From DASRAU01 sp035638075 (GTDB lineage Bacteria > Acidobacteriota > Polarisedimenticolia > Gp22-AA2), in the NCBI GenBank assembly GCA_035638075.1, contig DASRAU010000009.1:80767-144766 (forward strand): a stretch of 64,000 nucleotides of DNA, in the 5' to 3' direction. Under the pieces are notes generated by a model. The model was not told the origin of the DNA. It ran no database searches and saw nothing but the letters and a program-made list of their open reading frames with translations. Positions 57,473 to 64,000 of this stretch are shown here, in pieces; within the stretch, counting starts at the first letter, position 1; every line of letters begins with the position of its first letter. Both the position numbers and the translations under genes were made by a program.

Positions 57473-58146
57473 GCCGCCGCCGCTCCGTCGTAGAGACGGC
57501 GCACGATGTCGCGCACCTGGCGCTGCTGCGCGTCGATGCTCCTGGTGCCGTCGATGACCTTGAAGCCGTACTCGCCGGAAAGCTGGTCGTACTCGTCGAG
57601 CACGCGGCCCTGGAAGAGGCGGAACGCCTCGACCGGATCGTTCGACATCCCGAGATCCATCCCCGCCTCGTAGAACTTGATCTTGGCGCGCGCGCCGAGG
57701 ATGCGCTTCACCGCGACGTCGATCGGCACCTTGAAATAGAAAGCGGCGTCCGGCTTGGTCGCGAAGGCGTAGAGGTCGCGCACCCAGCGCGGGTCGACGC
57801 CGCGGGCGATGTCGCGCGCGAAGGCGGTGTAGACGTAGCGGTCGGCGAGGACCGAGATGCCGGCCTTGAGGTACGGGATGATGTCGTAGGTCAGCCGGTC
57901 GGCGAAATCGGTGGCATGCAGCAGGCTGAAGGTGGTGGGCGTGAGGAGGTTCTTCTTCTTGCCGCGCTTGGTCGCCTCGCGCACCAGCGCCGACGAGTTC
58001 CACTCGGTGAACACCACCTTGACGCCGCGCGCCTCGAGCCACTTGCGCAACAGCTGGATCTGGGTGCTCTTGCCGGAGCCGTCGATCCCTTCGACGACGA
58101 TGAGCCTGCCGCGCTGCCGGGAGCTCTTCCGCTTGCGGGTCGCCAT
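57469..58146 (-). CDS. tmk: Thymidylate kinase-like protein
   Basis: 225 residues. Walker A EGIDGSGKST (Lys26), TEWNSSALVREATKRGKKKN, HATDFADRL, VLADRYVYTAFARD (DR-Y motif) and GARAKIKFYEAGMD lid-like region. By family it phosphorylates dTMP to dTDP, although the TEWNS motif differs from the usual TREPG that binds dTMP, so another nucleotide or phosphoryl acceptor is possible. A Lys/Arg-rich N-terminus (MATRKRKSSRQRGR) could bind a polyanion. GGAGGG precedes ATG 58146. First of a three-gene operon with its P-loop-altered paralogue and the SixA-like gene. Confidence 0.8.
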   Translation of the reverse strand: MATRKRKSSRQRGRLIVVEGIDGSGKSTQIQLLRKWLEARGVKVVFTEWNSSALVREATKRGKKKNLLTPTTFSLLHATDFADRLTYDIIPYLKAGISVLADRYVYTAFARDIARGVDPRWVRDLYAFATKPDAAFYFKVPIDVAVKRILGARAKIKFYEAGMDLGMSNDPVEAFRLFQGRVLDEYDQLSGEYGFKVIDGTRSIDAQQRQVRDIVRRLYDGAAAA

Positions 58147-58174
58147 TCCCTCCGTGCCTTGTCGAGAAGCCGGG

Positions 58175-58205
58175 ATTATAGGCCCCGTCAGGCGGCCTTC
58201 TGCAA
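58175..58205 (-). promoter_or_regulatory. Promoter of the kinase-SixA operon
   Basis: On the minus strand, TATAAT (58175-58180) with TTGCAG (58200-58205) at 19-nt spacing; the start codon is 28 nt downstream of the -10. Confidence 0.55.
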
Positions 58206-58295
58206 CGAATGTGTGACAACGGGGGGCCAATCGGACATTTCCGCGCCGACGTGGTCCTCGTAAAGACTGAGCCGGCTTAAGATGGGAGCGATCCC

Positions 58296-59237
58296 ATGAT
58301 GACGGAGCCAGCCCCGGAACGCCATACCGTGATGCCCGGAAAACCCCTCATTTCGAGTCCGACGCGGAGTACCGCCGCGTCCCCTCGTAAAAAGCGCCGG
58401 ACCCCGCCCCTGGAGCGGCTTCTGAGGGAGCGGGCGGCGACCCTCCTGCACCGCCGCAGGCAGGTCAAGAAACAGGGAGACTCCGAGTCGATTCACGATC
58501 TGCGGGTCGCCACGCGCCGGCTCCAGGAGGTCCTCGATCTCTTCGCGCCGGTGCTGCCGGGCAAGCCGGGGAAGAAGGTCCGCAGGCGGGCGCGCGGCAT
58601 CCGCCGGCATTTCGCCGCGGTGCGGGACGCCGACGTGCTGGCGGCGCTGGCGCACGACCTGCGCGCCTCGGTGCCGCAGGCGCAGCGCGCGGCAGTCGCC
58701 GCGCTCGAGCAGGCGCTGCGCAGGAAAGCCGATCGGTTGCGCCGCGGCCTCGCCCACGGCCACGGCGGCACGACGCTCCGGGTGAAGGGCATCCGCAAGC
58801 GGCTGGATGCGCTGCTCGATCGACTCGAGCGCCACCCCGCCGATCCGGCCCGCGTGGCGCGCGCCGCGCGCCAGGGGCTGGCGCGGCGGGCGCAGGAGCT
58901 GGAGCGGGCGCGCCGCGCCGCGGCCTCGGGCCGTCCGCTCCCGGCGCACCGGCTGCGCATCGCGGTCAAGCGCTGGCGCTACGCCCTCGAGGTCCTCCAC
59001 GCCTCGAGCCTCGGCCCGTTCACCACCGCCATCGAGGAAGCGCGCCGCGTGCAGGAAAAGCTCGGCTCGTTGCATGATCTCGACGTGCTTCTCGATCTGC
59101 TCCGCCGCTCGCCGCGCACCCGTCCCCTGCGCGCCGGTCTCGCCGCGCGCCGGCGCGATCTCTGGAACGCGTGCCGTCCGCTCGTCGCCGCTTACGGCGT
59201 GGCCGCCGTGCGCGGCCTGCGCAGGGGGCGCGCGTGA
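58296..59237 (+). CDS. CHAD domain protein
   Basis: 313 residues, very rich in Arg and Lys. After a disordered basic N-terminus (1-45), the CHAD pattern appears as two four-helix repeats: SIHDLRVATRRLQEVLDLFA and HRLRIAVKRWRYALEVLHAS. Conserved His and basic residues form the positively charged channel that binds polyphosphate in characterised CHAD proteins. The stop overlaps the next gene (GTGA), which encodes a Ppx/GppA phosphatase, reinforcing a polyphosphate link. TAAGAT at 58278-58283 is a possible -10. Confidence 0.88.
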   Translation: MMTEPAPERHTVMPGKPLISSPTRSTAASPRKKRRTPPLERLLRERAATLLHRRRQVKKQGDSESIHDLRVATRRLQEVLDLFAPVLPGKPGKKVRRRARGIRRHFAAVRDADVLAALAHDLRASVPQAQRAAVAALEQALRRKADRLRRGLAHGHGGTTLRVKGIRKRLDALLDRLERHPADPARVARAARQGLARRAQELERARRAAASGRPLPAHRLRIAVKRWRYALEVLHASSLGPFTTAIEEARRVQEKLGSLHDLDVLLDLLRRSPRTRPLRAGLAARRRDLWNACRPLVAAYGVAAVRGLRRGRA

Positions 59238-60856
59238 TCCGCCGCCGGCCGATTGCCGTCATCGACGTCGGGTCGAACAGCATCCGCTCGCTGGTCGTCG
59301 ATCCCGCCGAGGAGGGCGCGCCCAAGGTTCTCGACGACCAGCGCGAGGTCGTGCGCCTCGCCTCGGGGCTCAGGCGCCGCGGCCGGCTGTCGCGCAAGGC
59401 GATGCGGCGCGCCATCGACGCGCTGAAGCGGATGGCCGACATCGCGCGGGCCCGCGGCGCGCGGCGCATCGCGGTCGTCGGCACGAGCGCCATCCGCGAA
59501 GCGTCCAACCGGCGCGTGTTCATCGAGAGGGTGAAGGCGGAGACGGGTCTGCGGCTGCGGGTGGTCTCCGAGAGCGAAGAGGCGCGCCTCGCCTTCGAGA
59601 GCGCGGCGCTGTCGTTCGACCTCGGCAGTGAACCGTGCGCCGTCGTCGATCTCGGCGGCGGCAGCGCCGAGCTCATCCTCGCCTTCGGCAAGCACGTCCA
59701 GGAGGAGCACTCGCTGCGGCTCGGCGCCGTGACGCTGACCGAGCGCTTCCTGAAGAGCGATCCGGTGCGCGGCCGGGAGCTGGAGCGCCTGCAGCGGTAC
59801 GTCCGGCGGCGCCTGCGCACCTCCCGCATCGAGGCCGACCCGGCGCCGCGCGTCCTCATCGCCTCGGGCGGAACGGCGACGACGCTGGCGCAGATCGTCA
59901 TGGCCCGGCAGGGGCTCGAGGGCCGCCCCGTGCTGGGCTTCGAGATGACCCAGGCGGAGCTGCTGCATCTGCTCTCGGCGATGCTGCGCCGCACGCTGGC
60001 CGAGCGCCGGGAGATGCCGGGGCTGTCGCCGGAGCGCGCCGACATCATCGTCGCCGGCGCCGCGGTGCTCTACGAGATCATGGCGCGCCTCAAGATCAAT
60101 CTCCTGCGCGTCAACGCGCGCGGCATCCGCCACGCCCTGCTGCACCGCATGCTGACGAAGGGACCGGCCGTGGCGACCCCCAGGCCGGCGGTGCCGCAGC
60201 GGGTCGCCGCCGCCGAGGCGTTCGGCCGCACGCTCCGCTTCGAGGAGCGCCACGCCGTGCAGGTGAAGCGGATCTCCGAGTCGCTCTTCGACCAGATGGC
60301 GAAGCCGCTCGATCTCGACCCGGCGTGGCGCGATCTGCTGTCGGCCGCGGCGCTTTTGCACGACGTCGGCTATGTCGTGTCCTACCGGCAGCACCACAAG
60401 CACGCCTACCAGCTCATCGCGCACGGCACGCTCGAGGGTTTCACGCCGCGCGAGCGCGAGCTGGTGGCGCTCATCGCCCGCTACCATCGCCGCGGCTTTC
60501 CGAAGAAGCGCCAACGCGCCTACGGCAAGCTGCACAAGGACGACCGCGCGCTGGTGGCCGGGATGGCCGCGATCCTTCGTCTCGCCGACGCGCTCGATCG
60601 GCGCCACTCGCAGCGTCTGCGCGAGGTGCGCTGCCGGTTCACCGACGACGGCGTCCGCCTGCTCCTGCGCTCCGAGCGCGACCTGATGGTCGAGGCGCAC
60701 GCCGCCGAGGAGAAAGCGGACCTGTTCGAGGAGGTCTTCGGGCGCGAAGTGAACGTGGCTTCGCGCCTGCAGCCGCGCGCCGCGAAGGCCGAGCCCTCGT
60801 CGCCTTCGCCGCTGCGCGTCGTCCGCCGCCCCGCCGAAGCCCGCCGCGCCCACTAG
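59234..60856 (+). CDS. Ppx/GppA exopolyphosphatase with C-terminal HD domain
   Basis: 540 residues. Actin-like ATPase-fold domains: IAVIDVGSNSIRSLVVD (Asp11), VVGTSAIREASNR, catalytic Glu in SESEEARLAFESA, VDLGGGSAELIL and IASGGTATTLAQI. From about 320 an HD-type domain with LLHDVGYVVSYRQHHKHAYQ (His376-Asp377), ALIARYHRRGFPKK and LRLADALDRRHSQR. The architecture is that of long exopolyphosphatases/guanosine pentaphosphate phosphohydrolases, which release phosphate from polyphosphate or pppGpp. GTG 59234 overlaps the CHAD gene stop, so the two are translated together. Confidence 0.92.
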   Translation: MIRRRPIAVIDVGSNSIRSLVVDPAEEGAPKVLDDQREVVRLASGLRRRGRLSRKAMRRAIDALKRMADIARARGARRIAVVGTSAIREASNRRVFIERVKAETGLRLRVVSESEEARLAFESAALSFDLGSEPCAVVDLGGGSAELILAFGKHVQEEHSLRLGAVTLTERFLKSDPVRGRELERLQRYVRRRLRTSRIEADPAPRVLIASGGTATTLAQIVMARQGLEGRPVLGFEMTQAELLHLLSAMLRRTLAERREMPGLSPERADIIVAGAAVLYEIMARLKINLLRVNARGIRHALLHRMLTKGPAVATPRPAVPQRVAAAEAFGRTLRFEERHAVQVKRISESLFDQMAKPLDLDPAWRDLLSAAALLHDVGYVVSYRQHHKHAYQLIAHGTLEGFTPRERELVALIARYHRRGFPKKRQRAYGKLHKDDRALVAGMAAILRLADALDRRHSQRLREVRCRFTDDGVRLLLRSERDLMVEAHAAEEKADLFEEVFGREVNVASRLQPRAAKAEPSSPSPLRVVRRPAEARRAH

Positions 60857-60912
60857 CACCCCGCCGCGGCGGGAACCTGAGAATTTCGTGAAGAACCGCG
60901 GGTCGGCGGCGC

Positions 60913-60918
60913 TAGAAT
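60913..60918 (+). promoter_or_regulatory. Candidate -10 element
   Basis: TAGAAT, 42 nt before the start of the secreted DUF11-type protein; the leader ends in ACAGGGGGG, which serves as the ribosome binding site. Confidence 0.5.
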
Positions 60919-60960
60919 CAGGCCACACAGACAACGACCTCGGACAACAGGGGGGATCTC

Positions 60961-63567
60961 ATGACGCCCGTCGAGACTCGCTCGCGCTCGGCTTCCGCTT
61001 CTCTTTTCACCGCAACGCTGCTCGTGGCCGGCCTGACCCTCGCCGTGACGCCGCCGGCACGGGCCCAGGAGACGATGACCCCGGGAGGCGGCCGCCCGGG
61101 CCCGCAGATCCTCCGCGAGCCGGTGGACGGCAGCAACGACACCTGCACCGACTTCCGGCTCGTCGTACTCGACCTCGGCCTGTTCGACCTGTCGTTCGAC
61201 ATCGCCGACGAAGGATGGGTGTGGATTGTCCCCAACGATCCGGAGCAGCACTTCAAGGATGTGGCCGGCCTCGTCGAGAGCAGCCACGTGGCCCGGAACG
61301 ACACCCCGGCGAATCACGACTCCCACGACCACGGCACCGACGTCAAGGTGGACGACATCTTCCGCGGGGTGCTGTCGCGGCCCAACGGCCCGAACAACGG
61401 CGATACCGTGGACAGCCTCGACCAGTTCGTCGAGCCGGACGCGATCGAGCTGGAGTGGGAGATCGGCGTCTTCCCCGACGTGAAAGGGGACGCGGCACCC
61501 GAAGCGTATTTCCCGCGCTGGGCCTGGCCGAGCATCGGCGACCGCGTCTACGCCAACGGCAACTGGATCTTCGACTGCGGCCATCCCAAGGACCTGTGCC
61601 ACGTGCGCGACCCGCTGAACCCGAACAACTGTCTGATCTCGACCTCCTACTACCGCTCCGAGATCCACCCCCCGCGCCTGGTCGCCGCGATGCGCAACCA
61701 GTCGCAGACGCTGCCGAAGAGCGGCACGACGCCGGTCCCGGTGACCGCGACCGACCTGTACCTGAACGGCCGCGCCGGCTACGTCAATGACACCCTGCAG
61801 TGCGGCATGAAGGTGCTCATCGGCCAGGGCACCTGCGACCGCTCGCCGCACCCGCACCGGCCGACGGAGATCGCCGCCCACTACGAGTTCGACATCTGCC
61901 TGCCTCCGCAGCCGAACGCCGAGGCGCGGGTGGACTGGCGCTTCGACGCCGGGCCCGGGAACCTCGTGCCGACCGGCACGCAGGTGGACCCGAACGACCG
62001 TGACCCGGGCATCGACGTGGTCCACCCGGCCCCCGCCGGCTGCGCCAACGCCAGCCAGCCGATGGACATGCAGACGGCGCTGCACGTCACGCTCGCCCTC
62101 GAGAACAGCGGCCTGGGGCCCGACGACACCTACACGCGGCAGATCGTCGCCGGCTGGGTCGATCCGCCGTCGCCGCCGCTGACCCACCTGAACGTCGGCG
62201 TCACCAACATCGACCTGCACTCCTCCGAGGACGACGACAGCCTGGTCAATCCCGCCTGCTCGGACGATGCGGAGATGACCTTCTTCTGGGCCAACCTCGA
62301 CCGCGCCCCCTCGAACGAGTGGATCCGGTTCGCCGACTTCGCGCCTTTGGCGTCGAACGGCAACAGCGTGCTCAACGACTACGACCCGGATCTCCTCGGG
62401 CACTCGTTCATCGGCACGCCGGGAGCGGGCTACGACTTCTACGTCCGCAACGGCGAGCCGTTCACCTTCCGGACCGCCGGCTACGACCAGGACTGCTACG
62501 ACCAGTTCTTCGGGGACGGCCACGTCTTCGAGGCCGCCTTCCCGTACATCTGGTGCAACACGTCGCCGTTCGAGTGCTTCGACGGCAACAACGACGAGCT
62601 GGACAGCATCGAGGCGACCCTCGACGCGCCCGACTACGGCACCGACCCCGACACCGGTTTCGGAACCCCGACGGTCGGCACCGAGCCCCATCCGCATCTC
62701 GTCAACCTGAGCGAGATCCGGTTCATCTCCGACTACCAGGTGAATCTCGACGTCCAGAAGGTCGCGCTGACCAACGAGGACACCTCCGACCTGCAGGTCA
62801 CGAAGGAATGCCTGCCGGACAGCAGCCTCTCGTTCGTCTGCACCATCGAGGTGAGCAACCCCGGGCCCGGTCTGCCGCGCGACGTCGTCCTGAGTGACAC
62901 GCTCGCGGTGAGCGGGACGGGCGCTTCGGCGACGCTTCTCCAGCCCGAGGCGAAACACGGCGACGGCTCCGCCTACGCGACGAACCCCTGCACGCTGACG
63001 CCCCCGCTGACTTTCTCCTGCGCGCTGGGCACGGTCCCGGTGGGGGACCACGTGACCGTCACGGTGAAAGTGACGACCAGCGGCCCGGGGAACTACGACG
63101 ACACCGCGACCGTGGCCACCGACTCGACGGACCCCGTCTCCGGCAACGACAGCGCCACGAGCGGCATCACCGTCGTGGCGATCGACATCAAGCCGCGGCA
63201 GTTCCCGAACGCGATCAACCCGGACGACAAGGGGGCCGTCCCCGTGGCGATCCTCAAGACCGCCGACTTCGACCCGGCCATCGTCGACGTCGACAGCGTC
63301 TGCTTCGGGTCCCCGGGTTCGGTCTCCCGTCGCGACTGCACCGAGACGCACCGCACAGGTCACCACGAGGACGTGGACAAGGACCGCGACATCGATCTGC
63401 TGCTGCACTTCGACGTCCCGGAGACCGGCATCGCCCCGGTGGACCGCCTCGCCTGCCTGAACGGCAAGACCACCGCCGGCCGGACCATCATGGGCTGCGA
63501 CTCGATCAAGACGGTGCCGAAGGTCGAGCGGGTCGCGCCGGCCCGCATCGGGGTGAGCCCCCGCTAG
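60961..63567 (+). CDS. Secreted protein with DUF11-like repeat and C-terminal 'IDIKP' module
   Basis: 868 residues. Signal peptide (about 1-36, ending PARAQ). The first 580 residues are of unrecognised type, rich in Asp, Asn, Pro and His, with several Cys pairs and probable calcium sites (FDGNNDELDSIE). Residues about 615-735 are a DUF11/CARDB-like beta-sandwich (LQVTKECLPDSSLSFVCTIE ... GPGNYDDTATVATDSTDP). The C-terminal 120 residues begin IDIKPRQFPNAINPDDKGAV, a module found at the ends of secreted proteins in several phyla. Probably a surface or extracellular protein of unknown binding target. ATG 60961 follows an AGGGGGG site. Confidence 0.8.
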   Translation: MTPVETRSRSASASLFTATLLVAGLTLAVTPPARAQETMTPGGGRPGPQILREPVDGSNDTCTDFRLVVLDLGLFDLSFDIADEGWVWIVPNDPEQHFKDVAGLVESSHVARNDTPANHDSHDHGTDVKVDDIFRGVLSRPNGPNNGDTVDSLDQFVEPDAIELEWEIGVFPDVKGDAAPEAYFPRWAWPSIGDRVYANGNWIFDCGHPKDLCHVRDPLNPNNCLISTSYYRSEIHPPRLVAAMRNQSQTLPKSGTTPVPVTATDLYLNGRAGYVNDTLQCGMKVLIGQGTCDRSPHPHRPTEIAAHYEFDICLPPQPNAEARVDWRFDAGPGNLVPTGTQVDPNDRDPGIDVVHPAPAGCANASQPMDMQTALHVTLALENSGLGPDDTYTRQIVAGWVDPPSPPLTHLNVGVTNIDLHSSEDDDSLVNPACSDDAEMTFFWANLDRAPSNEWIRFADFAPLASNGNSVLNDYDPDLLGHSFIGTPGAGYDFYVRNGEPFTFRTAGYDQDCYDQFFGDGHVFEAAFPYIWCNTSPFECFDGNNDELDSIEATLDAPDYGTDPDTGFGTPTVGTEPHPHLVNLSEIRFISDYQVNLDVQKVALTNEDTSDLQVTKECLPDSSLSFVCTIEVSNPGPGLPRDVVLSDTLAVSGTGASATLLQPEAKHGDGSAYATNPCTLTPPLTFSCALGTVPVGDHVTVTVKVTTSGPGNYDDTATVATDSTDPVSGNDSATSGITVVAIDIKPRQFPNAINPDDKGAVPVAILKTADFDPAIVDVDSVCFGSPGSVSRRDCTETHRTGHHEDVDKDRDIDLLLHFDVPETGIAPVDRLACLNGKTTAGRTIMGCDSIKTVPKVERVAPARIGVSPR

Positions 63568-63584
63568 CCGTGTCGCTTTTCCCG

Positions 63585-63612
63585 CGCCGACCGTGATCTC
63601 TCCGACAGGGGG
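63585..63612 (+). promoter_or_regulatory. Repeated upstream element, copy 2
   Basis: CGCCGACCGTGATCT (63585-63599), four variable bases, GACAGGGGG (63604-63612); matches 11425-11452 outside the spacer. A GCGGTC-C-GACCGC hairpin follows immediately. Confidence 0.55.
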
Positions 63613-63647
63613 AGCGGTCCGACCGCCCCCACATCGAGGAGGGGGTC

Positions 63648-64000
63648 ATGCGCGGGACGTTCGGAGTCGTCGTTCTGGGGGTGATGTCGGTCGTGGCGCC
63701 CGGCTGGCTGGCGCCGGCGCCGGCGCGGGCGGAGGAGCGGGCGGACGGGTTCCAGTTCCTGAAGTCCGTGGACAACGAGTGGTTCAACATGACCGAGCTC
63801 GCCGAGCCGCTCGGGTACCACATCGGCGGGTCTCCCAATCCGTCGGGGTGCCGGCACTACCAGGCGATCGTCCGGGTCAACGGGCCGGACGGCACGCCGT
63901 TCTTCCTGGTCACGCGCAGCGGCGTCACGCCGGAGCTTCCCGGGGACAACGAGCTGGATTGCGACGACTCACCGGGGGAGCGGAGGGACGGCAACCTCAT
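63648..64000 (+). CDS. Exported protein of unknown function (partial, cut by window end)
   Basis: 117 codons are visible. Signal peptide at 1-30 (MRGTFGVVVLGVMSVVAPGW, then LAPAPARA). The mature start reads EERADGFQFLKSVDNEWFNM, followed by GYHIGGSPNPSGCRHYQAIV and FFLVTRSGV. The visible part has two Cys and no recognisable catalytic motif. GAGGAGGGGG precedes ATG 63648. The upstream element shared with the DUF3604 gene suggests co-regulation with that secreted protein. Confidence 0.75.
   Translation, partial: MRGTFGVVVLGVMSVVAPGWLAPAPARAEERADGFQFLKSVDNEWFNMTELAEPLGYHIGGSPNPSGCRHYQAIVRVNGPDGTPFFLVTRSGVTPELPGDNELDCDDSPGERRDGNL

Noticed and set aside
60853..63408. Minus-strand open frame of about 850 codons opposite the secreted DUF11-type protein
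   Set aside because: Shadow of the plus-strand gene; no start context, no domain motif.
1..64000. tRNA, rRNA, insertion sequence or prophage genes
   Set aside because: No clover-leaf sequence, conserved rRNA segment, transposase motif or terminal inverted repeat pair was recognised; small RNAs without strong sequence signatures could have been missed by eye.

Overview
The window is very GC-rich, densely coded bacterial DNA from a Gram-negative organism: it encodes an outer-membrane porin, PhoR/PhoB and many Sec-exported proteins. The style of the gene content (DUF4139, DUF3604, GT39/GT87 membrane glycosyltransferases, an XrtA-locus type deacetylase, large secreted proteins with MopE-like, malectin, HYR and DUF11 modules, a cytochrome-like CxxCH tail on a peptidase) suggests an uncultivated lineage near Acidobacteriota or related phyla. 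That placement is inference; no rRNA or tRNA gene was seen. No insertion sequence, prophage or CRISPR array was seen either.

Layout. 1-2.5 kb: tail of a B12-dependent ribonucleotide reductase with a perfect intrinsic terminator, a membrane-anchored methyltransferase, a metallophosphoesterase and a small exported protein. 2.5-11.4 kb: thiE-thiD, a triple-GAF hybrid histidine kinase, an M28 peptidase with a cytochrome-like tail, and a DUF4139 protein. 11.5-16 kb: a secreted DUF3604/HYR protein and a DUF2914 membrane protein. 16-19.3 kb: a decayed nucleotidyltransferase pair, a cyclophilin-like protein, a GST, a histidine phosphatase and an EamA transporter. 19.5-27.9 kb: a plus-strand polysaccharide locus (deacetylase-GT2 fusion, deacetylase, WecB, aminotransferase, oxidoreductase, acyltransferase, FAD protein) that looks like a 2,3-diamino sugar nucleotide pathway. 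27.8-35 kb: a tightly coupled minus-strand operon with one exported deacetylase and four polytopic glycosyltransferases. 35-43 kb: a PQQ-type sugar dehydrogenase-like protein, a PafA-like phosphatase and a 1,290-residue multidomain secreted protein. 43-45.7 kb: alpha-glucan phosphorylase and a DUF2934 protein. 45.7-54.1 kb: a complete phosphate regulon, phoB-phoR-porin-pstS-pstC-pstA-pstB-phoU, with 11-bp-spaced GTCAC repeats (Pho boxes) before phoB and before the porin. 54-61 kb: a GNAT protein, a VOC protein, a Gly/Gln-rich small protein behind a possible leader ORF, and a group that may handle polyphosphate or phosphoryl transfer (SixA-like phosphatase, two tandem thymidylate-kinase-like genes, CHAD protein, Ppx/GppA-HD phosphatase). 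61-64 kb: two secreted proteins, the last cut by the window end.

Cross-cutting observations: several genes have a -10-like hexamer only 6-10 nt before the start codon (probable leaderless mRNAs). Three genes lack ATG/GTG/TTG where the family start should be (CTG, CTG, ACG). A 28-nt upstream element is shared by two secreted-protein genes 52 kb apart. The second thymidylate-kinase paralogue has Arg instead of the P-loop Lys. All family assignments come from reading the translations by eye; no database search was run.
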